A DNA stretch of 64,000 bases from Occallatibacter riparius. Lineage in GTDB: Bacteria > Acidobacteriota > Terriglobia > Terriglobales > Acidobacteriaceae. Position numbers and translations under genes: made by a program. The notes beneath the pieces are model-generated. The model ran no database searches, had not been told where the DNA came from, and saw only the letters and a list, made by a program, of their open reading frames with translations. Every line of letters starts with the position of its first letter. Position 1 is the stretch's first letter. Positions 52,194-64,000 of this stretch are shown here, in pieces. The stretch is taken from the NCBI RefSeq assembly GCF_025264625.1, contig NZ_CP093313.1, positions 4,340,001 through 4,404,000 on the forward strand, in the 5' to 3' direction.

Positions 52194-53330
52194 GTGAGTC
52201 CTCACAAAGAGCGGCATTTCAGATTGCGCATTCTTTATGTTCTCAACACGTTGGCAATCGGCGGCGCAGAGCGCCTTGTGCTCTCGCTGGGCGAGCGCAT
52301 GGCCGCGCGTGGACATGAGGTGCGCGTTGTGGCGCTTGGGCCGGAGCGGCCGGACGAACTCCCTACACACCTTGAAGTGACACGGCTTGGTATGGACAAG
52401 CATCCGGCGCGCGCGTTTTCCGGTGTCACAAAGGGCGCGCGAATTCTGCGCCAGTTTCGCCCCCATATCCTGCACAGCCATAATTTCCATGGCAACATGC
52501 TGGCGCGTGCGCTGGTACTCACATGCCGGTCCGCGAAAGTGGTTGCGACTCTGCACAACGAATATGAGGGCGGGAGGGTGCGCATGCTCGCGCTGAAACT
52601 CACCGACTTTCTCACCGAGTGCAGCGTTGCGGTGAGCCAGGCGGTTGCAGAGCGCGCCCAGGAACTCCGCATTGTGCCGCCGGAGAAATGCCGTGTCATT
52701 TTGAACGGAGTAGACATAGCTTCACTCACTCCGGATGAGCAGCGGCGGGCGAGTTCCAGATCGGCCATGGGGGCGCACCGAGACTTCATCTGGCTCAGCG
52801 CGGGGCGGCTGGTTCCGGCGAAAGACTACGGGAACCTCCTGCTGGCCTTTTCGCAGGTGTATGCAGCCGCGCCGGAAACACAGCTTTGGATTGCCGGGGA
52901 TGGCGACGCCGAGTACGCGGAGGCGTTGCAGATTAAAGCCGCAAACTTGGGCTTGACGCCCGCGGTGAATTGGCTTGGCGGCCGCCGGGACATTGCCGCA
53001 TTGCTGGATGCCGCCGATGCTTTCGTGCTGGGCTCCGCATGGGAGGGTATGCCACTGGCCATTGCCGAGGCGATGGCGATGGAGAAGCCGGTAGCAGCCA
53101 CCGGTGTGGGAGGCGTCGGTGAACTGGTCGAGCGCTGCGGGCTCACCGTTCCGCCGCGAGATCCGCATGCGCTGGCTCGAGCGATGCTCAGTATCATGAA
53201 CACGCCAGCCAAGGCGCGTAGATTCCTCGGACAATCGGCGCGGCAGCGCATCGTGGACCATTTCAACATCGAGCGCAAAGCGGATGAGTGGGAAGCGCTT
53301 TACAGGGCTGTCTGCGGTGGGATTTCGTAG
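52194..53330 (+). CDS. GT4-family glycosyltransferase
   Basis: The GTG start gives 378 residues. The N-terminal Rossmann domain opens RILYVLNTLAIGGAERLVLSLGERMAARGHEVRVVALG. The C-terminal domain has VILNGVD, IWLSAGRLVPAKDYGNLLLAF, TQLWIAGDGD and the EX7E pair in GSAWEGMPLAIAEAMAMEKPVAATGVGGVGELV. This is a retaining GT-B glycosyltransferase of the GT4 type, cytoplasmic or peripheral, likely transferring a sugar to a lipid or oligosaccharide. It is a single gene ended by the hairpin at 53346. Confidence 0.93.
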   Translation: MSPHKERHFRLRILYVLNTLAIGGAERLVLSLGERMAARGHEVRVVALGPERPDELPTHLEVTRLGMDKHPARAFSGVTKGARILRQFRPHILHSHNFHGNMLARALVLTCRSAKVVATLHNEYEGGRVRMLALKLTDFLTECSVAVSQAVAERAQELRIVPPEKCRVILNGVDIASLTPDEQRRASSRSAMGAHRDFIWLSAGRLVPAKDYGNLLLAFSQVYAAAPETQLWIAGDGDAEYAEALQIKAANLGLTPAVNWLGGRRDIAALLDAADAFVLGSAWEGMPLAIAEAMAMEKPVAATGVGGVGELVERCGLTVPPRDPHALARAMLSIMNTPAKARRFLGQSARQRIVDHFNIERKADEWEALYRAVCGGIS

Positions 53331-53345
53331 TAGTTGAGCAAAGAT

Positions 53346-53373
53346 AAAGGCCGGAGCAAGTGCTCCGGCCTTT
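53346..53373. terminator. Bidirectional intrinsic terminator
   Basis: AAAGGCCGGAGCA (53346-53358) pairs perfectly over 13 bp with TGCTCCGGCCTTT (53361-53373) around a two-base AG loop, so A and T runs flank the stem on each strand. It is 16 bases after the glycosyltransferase stop and 17 bases before the TonB receptor stop, ending both convergent units. Confidence 0.88.
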
Positions 53374-53389
53374 GCTGTTTTGCGGATGA

Positions 53390-56476
<3,087 letters not shown>

Positions 56477-56525
56477 GTTTGCCTCTTCGATCTACTGCTT
56501 CTTTTCGTTCGTCACACTGGACGGA

Positions 56526-57776
56526 TTACTGCGGGCCCGCTGCGGCTTCGGCGCCACCGCCACCTCCGACGCTCCAGTTGGAGAGGAGGTTCCTCGCCTC
56601 CGGTGCTGTCAAAAGCGGTTCGACTCCAGCCAGGACTGTGATGGCGTTGACGTCAGATGAGCCGTTCGTGCTTACGACCATCACGGCTTCGCCTTTTTGC
56701 AGATCAGTGATCTTGATCGCCGGAGCCATGCTGAGCATGTGCTGCGGATCGCCCGCCCCCGCTGCACCCTGGCCACCAGGTCCGCCACCCCAGCGTGCAC
56801 CTTGTCCGCCCGGGCCTGTTGTTGGAGGTGCGCCGCCAGCTTGTCCGCCTGCGGGAGGCGTGCTGTTGGGCGCTCCCGGCGCCGCGCCGCGCGATCCGCC
56901 TGCAGCCATACCCGCGCCACCGCCCTGCCAGGCTCCGGCTCCTGCGCCGCCCGTACCCTTCAGGTGAGCAGCCAGCGCCTGCGCCGCGCGGTCGGGAATG
57001 CGCCTCATCTGCGCGTCGGCAGGAATGTGAATCGTGACCGTCTTCTTTGTGGCAAGGTCCTTCACCACGAGCGACGACGCGTTGGGATCGAGGGACGAGA
57101 TGGTGCCGGCGATGTTACGGAAGGTGCCGGAGACGACCGCGTCCGCGGCAATTTCAGTGCCGTCGGCATTCTTGCTGCCGCGGGCGCGTAGTTGGTCGCC
57201 GGTCTGAATCGCGCTGAGCGGCGCAGGCTTGGCATCAGCAAAACGAATCGAGTCGGGCGGGTAGCGCAGCAGTTGGGTGGAACCGGTCGTCTTAACGGTT
57301 ACGGTCTTGGCGGTTGGTCCAGCGCCTGATGTGACGGTGATGGATCCGCTGCTGAGATCGACCGATTTGACGAGGCCGGCCACACCGCGCTGCCAGGCGT
57401 CATTGTCCTTCTGATGAACCTGCGCCACGTCCGCCTGTTTCATGGCGACGAGCAGGGAAGCTGTGGGCGAGGATGCGCCCGCATCGAGCTTGATGAGAAC
57501 GCGATCACCCACTGCTACATCGGTGAGCTGGATCGCGGGCGCGGCGTTCAGGTCCTTTTCGCCCGGCGCCAAGCGCTTCAGCGTGGCTGTGTCAGGCACT
57601 GCCACCTGCTGTTGCTCACCCGAGTCTGTCTTCACCGTCAAAGTGGTGCCGTTGATCGCAGTGACGGTGCCGACCAGCCGCGAAGCCTGTGCGTGCAAAC
57701 CTGCTGGCACGCTTATGAATACTGTCAGCGCCGCCATGAGCGCCAAAACCTTCGTGAACGCAATTCGAATCTTCAT
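56526..57776 (-). CDS. Secreted DUF5666-type repeat protein with glycine-rich linker
   Basis: The 416-residue product has a signal peptide (VLALMAALTVFISVPAGLHAQ). Three strands-rich modules of DUF5666 type follow: LVGTVTAINGTTLTVKTDSGE, VKSVDLSSGSITVTSGAGPT and AGTISSLDPNASSLVVKDLATKK, each a small OB-like or beta domain. Between about 270 and 345 there is a long Gly/Ala/Pro-rich stretch with few other residues. A fourth beta segment (IKITDLQKGEAVMVVST) and a Gly/Ala tail close it. Function unknown. It precedes the TonB receptor by 49 bases and shares its Gly-rich character. Confidence 0.85.
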   Translation of the reverse strand: MKIRIAFTKVLALMAALTVFISVPAGLHAQASRLVGTVTAINGTTLTVKTDSGEQQQVAVPDTATLKRLAPGEKDLNAAPAIQLTDVAVGDRVLIKLDAGASSPTASLLVAMKQADVAQVHQKDNDAWQRGVAGLVKSVDLSSGSITVTSGAGPTAKTVTVKTTGSTQLLRYPPDSIRFADAKPAPLSAIQTGDQLRARGSKNADGTEIAADAVVSGTFRNIAGTISSLDPNASSLVVKDLATKKTVTIHIPADAQMRRIPDRAAQALAAHLKGTGGAGAGAWQGGGAGMAAGGSRGAAPGAPNSTPPAGGQAGGAPPTTGPGGQGARWGGGPGGQGAAGAGDPQHMLSMAPAIKITDLQKGEAVMVVSTNGSSDVNAITVLAGVEPLLTAPEARNLLSNWSVGGGGGAEAAAGPQ

Positions 57777-58037
57777 CGTGTGCGTGTAGACCTCGCCGGG
57801 TCAATGTCCCGGTCCTTGGCTGAATCGAGCTTCATTGGGGTAGACGAGACACGGGTCCAAAAGGTTGAACCCTGCGCGAATTGTCTTTGGAGTCAACAGT
57901 TTCGACCGTAGCTGCGCCGCCTGGAGAGAACCTTAACGACGAGTGCGAGAAGCGGAGCACGTGGGCTGAAGAGCTAGCTACCCCGCCACTTTCAGAGCGA
58001 TTTCCTGATACCAAATCTGTCCGAGGATTAAGCCCGA

Positions 58038-59210
58038 TCAGGCATAAGTCACCTGGCCCAGCACCACTGCACGTTTTGCGCCGGTTGCAGCCGGGACATT
58101 GCCGGGCAGACGATGCCAGGTCATCCATGCGAGCAGGGCGAATGCCGCAGCCTCTTTCGCTTCGGCGGGCATTCCGAACCCTTCGCTGGTTGCCAACTCA
58201 CAGCCAAGCGATTCCAGGCGTGAAGAAAGCATCGCCATCAGCGTCGCATTGCGTGCGCCACCGCCGGAGACGATGTAATCGATCGGTCCGCCTTGCATTT
58301 TGGCGCGTATGAATCGTGCATAGCTGCGCGAAATCGATTCCGCCGTCAAAGCCGTTGCTGTCGCCAGAGCATCCTCCGGCCGCTTGCTCAACCTGCGGCA
58401 CGCCTTCAGAAAGCGATCAGCAAATTCACGCCCGAACTGCTCGCGACCGGCCGTGCGCGGTGGCTTTAAGGCGAAGTATGGATCGCGCAACTCTGCTTCG
58501 ACGACATCGGCCAGCACCATTCCGCGCGCGGCGATCGCGCCGTTGCGGTCGAAGTTCCTGTCGAAGAGTTTCACAGCAAGGGCATCGATGATCATGTTGC
58601 CGGGCCCGGTGTCGAACGCCACCGCATCAGCCGCGCCTGCGCCGGCGGGAATCGCCGTAAGATTAGCAATGCCGCCGATGTTCTGGAGCACCCGTCCCCG
58701 CTTCGCATTGGCGAACATCACGTAATCGAGCAGAGGCACGAGCGGCGCGCCCTGTCCCCCGGCAACCATATCGGCCGGCCGGAAGTTCGATGCCACCGGC
58801 ACCCCAAGTTGCTGCGCGATCACAGCGGCCTCGCCCGCCTGCCACGTGCACGCGAACCTCTGTCCTGCGTACATAGCCGTAGTCGCACGGTGATAAAGCG
58901 TCTGTCCGTGACAGCCGATGAGGTCCACGCTTGCCTTGTGCTTCTCAACGGTCTTCCTCACGGCGTGTGCGTATTCGAGCCCCAGGCGCCAATTCAACTG
59001 AGCGAGTTCCGCGGTTGAGGTTCGAGCCGCGTTCATGGCCTCCAGCACAGCCTTGCGCAGCACGGGCGGGTAGGGAAATCCCTCATGTGCAACCAGCGCG
59101 AGCTTTGGCCTGGCGCCCCTGCTGGGCTCAATGCGGATAATAGCGACATCAACGCCATCGGCGGACGTTCCGCTCATCACGCCCGCCACGGTCATCGCGG
59201 CCGGCTTCAT
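58038..59210 (-). CDS. anmK: Anhydro-N-acetylmuramic acid kinase
   Basis: The 390-residue protein has the AnmK signatures: AGVMSGTSADGVDVAI at the N-terminus, GCHGQTLYH, FDTGPGNMIIDALAVKLF and VSGGGARNATLMAML near the C-terminus. AnmK phosphorylates 1,6-anhydro-MurNAc to MurNAc-6-P during peptidoglycan recycling, in the cytoplasm. Its start overlaps the nagZ stop by ATGA, so the two are translated together, and together they make and phosphorylate the recycled sugar. It is the last gene of mutS-nagZ-anmK. Confidence 0.95.
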   Translation of the reverse strand: MKPAAMTVAGVMSGTSADGVDVAIIRIEPSRGARPKLALVAHEGFPYPPVLRKAVLEAMNAARTSTAELAQLNWRLGLEYAHAVRKTVEKHKASVDLIGCHGQTLYHRATTAMYAGQRFACTWQAGEAAVIAQQLGVPVASNFRPADMVAGGQGAPLVPLLDYVMFANAKRGRVLQNIGGIANLTAIPAGAGAADAVAFDTGPGNMIIDALAVKLFDRNFDRNGAIAARGMVLADVVEAELRDPYFALKPPRTAGREQFGREFADRFLKACRRLSKRPEDALATATALTAESISRSYARFIRAKMQGGPIDYIVSGGGARNATLMAMLSSRLESLGCELATSEGFGMPAEAKEAAAFALLAWMTWHRLPGNVPAATGAKRAVVLGQVTYA

Positions 59211-60349
59211 ACGTGTTCCGCCGGAGAGGTCAGCCGCGGCGTAACCGAGTCGCTCTCGCTCAGCTTCGTCACCTTTTCGCGGAAGAGATTCACGCGCTCG
59301 CGCAGCGCATCGAACTGCTTCGCCGTGAGGCCCTTCGGGACACCTTTGAACAGCTTCGCGCGCTTGCGCTCTACTTCGGTTGCGCGCTGCAACAGCAGTT
59401 TGTGGAATGCTGTCGATTTCTCGGCTTCAGCGATCAGCGCTTCGAAGGTGCGCAGGATCAATTCGACACTGTGACAGATTTCGAGAAGATCCGAACCCAC
59501 GCGCACCGCCGCGACGGCAGCTTCCTCAATGGGCATGAACTTCAAAATGCCGCCCATCTCCAGGTCGTCGGTGAGGATCAGGCCTCGATAGCCGATTTGC
59601 TTACGCAGCACTGTCTCTATCCAGAACCGAGTCGCGCTGGCTGGAACATTCGCGCTTTTGGTCTTCGGATACGCAGCATGATTGGTCATGATCATCGGCA
59701 TCAGTTTGTGGAGTTCGCGATAGGGAACGAGATCTTGACTCCAGATTTCCTTGAAGGTGCGGCCGATCTCTGGCGTGACGAAGTGCGTGTCTCCAGCGGC
59801 GCTGCCGAGTCCAGGAAAGTGCTTCCCGCACCCTGCCACGCCCTCGGATGCGAGACCAGCGAGAAACTCCCGCGTGAACGCGACAACATCAGCCGGTCCC
59901 GCGGCGGGAGCGCGGGTGCCCATCACTTCCGTCGAGACGGGCAATGCGAGATCAACGACTGGCGCAAGCGTCGTGTTAAAGCCGAATGCCTTGACTGCGC
60001 GGGCAATCAACTCGCCATGTTCGCGCGCCAGCGAGCGGCGCTTCTTGCCGAGCTTTGCGTCGGCTCGTGCCACTGCCTGCGCGGAGGGCATCGGCGCAAG
60101 AGCATCGCGAAAGCGGTTCACAGTGCCGCCTTCCACATCCACAAAGCGAGCGCTGTGCAAGGCGCTGAGCCCCGTCGCTTCATCGATGAGCGCTCGCGTC
60201 TGTTCAGGGTCAGAAATGTTGCGCCTGAACAACACCACGCCTGCCGGTCGCACCAGGCGCAGCCACGCGCGCTCCAGACCCGTGAGTTCCGTTCCGCCAA
60301 GTCCCACAACCAGCAGGCTTCCCGCCGCTCTGCGCAGATTCTTTTCCAT
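59207..60349 (-). CDS. nagZ: NagZ-type beta-N-acetylglucosaminidase (GH3)
   Basis: The 380-residue protein keeps the GH3 NagZ frame: DVEGGTVNRF near 71, GKHFPGLGSAAGDTHF near 175-190 with the general-base Asp-His pair, and LTDDLEMGGI near 261. Compared with the usual motifs, DxEGGR is DVEGGT and GHG is GLG. It cuts GlcNAc from anhydro-muropeptides to yield the AnmK substrate. It has no signal peptide, as expected. It starts 4 bases after the mutS stop and overlaps anmK by ATGA. Confidence 0.9.
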   Translation of the reverse strand: MEKNLRRAAGSLLVVGLGGTELTGLERAWLRLVRPAGVVLFRRNISDPEQTRALIDEATGLSALHSARFVDVEGGTVNRFRDALAPMPSAQAVARADAKLGKKRRSLAREHGELIARAVKAFGFNTTLAPVVDLALPVSTEVMGTRAPAAGPADVVAFTREFLAGLASEGVAGCGKHFPGLGSAAGDTHFVTPEIGRTFKEIWSQDLVPYRELHKLMPMIMTNHAAYPKTKSANVPASATRFWIETVLRKQIGYRGLILTDDLEMGGILKFMPIEEAAVAAVRVGSDLLEICHSVELILRTFEALIAEAEKSTAFHKLLLQRATEVERKRAKLFKGVPKGLTAKQFDALRERVNLFREKVTKLSESDSVTPRLTSPAEHV

Positions 60350-60353
60350 ATCC

Positions 60354-63092
<2,739 letters not shown>

Positions 63093-63247
63093 GTTGTTTC
63101 CAGATTATCGCGAGGCTTGCGGGCGGGGCGGTTGAATCCAGTGCCGCCTGTGGACAACCTGTCCCGAACTTTTTCGCCGTGCGCGCGATACAATTGCCGC
63201 GATTCAACCACATCTTGTTTCTGGCTTCGCATCCGGAGAAACCATCT

Positions 63248-63745
63248 ATGAGATTCCGCCTCGGCCGGTACGTGATCATCCTCACGCTCATCGTCTTAAC
63301 TGCCGGCTCCTGGGCCAAAGGGCCCAAGCCAGTCACCGGGAAGCAGTTCGATTCGGCCGCCCAGGCCGCGCTGGCAGCGATGAAGAGGCGCGCCGCTGAG
63401 CTCAACATCCAGGGCGTCGCCGTGGTCTCGTTCGCACCGGGCGACACCATCCAGGCATGGTCCTCAGAGATGGCCGTTGTAGGCCACATGACCGACCATA
63501 CCAATGGAGACAAGGGCAACAACCTGCTGGCCATCGCGTATGCGAAGGCATCGGAGATGGCTAATACCCTGAAGGATAGCGGCACCTCGGGCCACACTCC
63601 CATGACCGGCGAATTCGGATGGCAGGGTGGCGTGATGGAACAGACCGCCAGAGGTTACATCATTGTCGCGTTCAGCGGCGGCAAGTCTGAAGATGATGTC
63701 CAGGTCTCGAAGGCCGGCCTGGCCGTCTTGAAGGCTCGTCTTTGA
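63248..63745 (+). CDS. Exported GlcG/HbpS-like protein
   Basis: The ATG at 63248 follows GGAGA and gives 165 residues; the longer reading from 63179 lacks a ribosome site. A signal peptide (YVIILTLIVLTAGSWA) precedes AAQAALAAMKRRAAELNIQGVAVVSFAPGDTIQAW and NLLAIAYAKASEMANTL, the pattern of PF03928 (GlcG/HbpS, haem or cofactor-binding). It ends VSKAGLAVLKARL. It is divergent from mutS. The exact ligand is unknown. Confidence 0.75.
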   Translation: MRFRLGRYVIILTLIVLTAGSWAKGPKPVTGKQFDSAAQAALAAMKRRAAELNIQGVAVVSFAPGDTIQAWSSEMAVVGHMTDHTNGDKGNNLLAIAYAKASEMANTLKDSGTSGHTPMTGEFGWQGGVMEQTARGYIIVAFSGGKSEDDVQVSKAGLAVLKARL

Positions 63746-63864
63746 GGTGGCTGAACAGGCGTCCAAAGTGCTTGACTCATCCGTTTTCAGTACGCGATAT
63801 TGTCGGAAAACTAGACTCTAGGTGACTCCCAATCCACGTATCGAAAGGATTTGAACAACTACAT

Positions 63865-64000
63865 ATGTTCTCGGCTAAAGCTCGGATTCGCATACCTCGC
63901 CCCATCAGTAGGCTCGCGGTGACAGCTGCGGCAGGTTGTCTGGTTCTCACGGCTCCGCGCCTGATCAGCCAGGGAGCGCAAGGTCAGAAACTACAGCAGG
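63865..64000 (+). CDS. Start of an exported protein, truncated by the window edge
   Basis: From the ATG at 63865 the frame stays open to the end. The first residues (MFSAKARIRIPRPISRLAV) are basic and followed by TAAAGCLVLTAPRLISQGAQ, a signal peptide or membrane anchor. Only about 45 residues are visible, so no family can be named. Confidence 0.5.
   Translation, partial: MFSAKARIRIPRPISRLAVTAAAGCLVLTAPRLISQGAQGQKLQQ

Overview
The window reads as a piece of an Acidobacteriota chromosome, most likely class Terriglobia (Acidobacteriaceae/Bryobacter-like relatives). The inference rests on gene content: an ECF-like sigma factor paired with a Ser/Thr kinase that carries a TolB/WD40-type propeller, a PadR regulator followed by a giant MacB/FtsX-type permease of the acidobacterial duplicated class, two very large TonB-dependent receptors with an N-terminal carboxypeptidase-like domain and no SusD partner, a membrane-anchored winged-helix regulator divergent from one receptor, many secreted quinoprotein-like propellers, and high-GC coding. 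No phage, IS, integrase, CRISPR, rRNA or tRNA was recognised.

Left part (1-18 kb): a truncated CTP-type (DUF120) riboflavin kinase at the edge, a small secreted protein, the sigma factor/kinase divergent pair, a two-core hybrid histidine kinase, a secreted quinoprotein followed by a sodium:solute symporter, an amidohydrolase, the PadR-permease module, and small genes (DUF4136, SnoaL-like, zinc-ribbon membrane protein). Two copies of a 70-bp hairpin repeat and several degenerate short repeats lie between these genes.

18-26 kb: accessory metabolic genes including an outer-membrane barrel, a sugar dehydrogenase fused to cytochrome c, a beta-lactamase-fold hydrolase, a frameshifted DUF1801 gene, and a TetR regulator divergent from an SRPBCC-DUF1761 operon with two palindromic operators between them.

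26.3-40.4 kb: the most distinctive region. A membrane-bound regulator faces a six-gene minus-strand operon: TonB-dependent receptor, PHP-type metallohydrolase, PI-PLC-fold phosphodiesterase, putative esterase, DUF1593 nucleoside-hydrolase-like protein and a double beta-helix/propeller protein, all apparently exported. It looks like a self-contained, SusD-less uptake and degradation locus for an unidentified extracellular polymer or phosphodiester-containing glycan.

40.5-64 kb: a full-length Lhr helicase, an S9 peptidase, a two-gene unit of a secreted propeller protein and a divergent cytoplasmic GH13 protein, a gene remnant, a CPBP protease, a GT4 glycosyltransferase, a second TonB receptor with its DUF5666 companion (both with glycine-rich segments), and a tight mutS-nagZ-anmK operon that couples mismatch repair with cell-wall recycling genes. 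A GlcG/HbpS-like protein and the start of another exported protein close the window.
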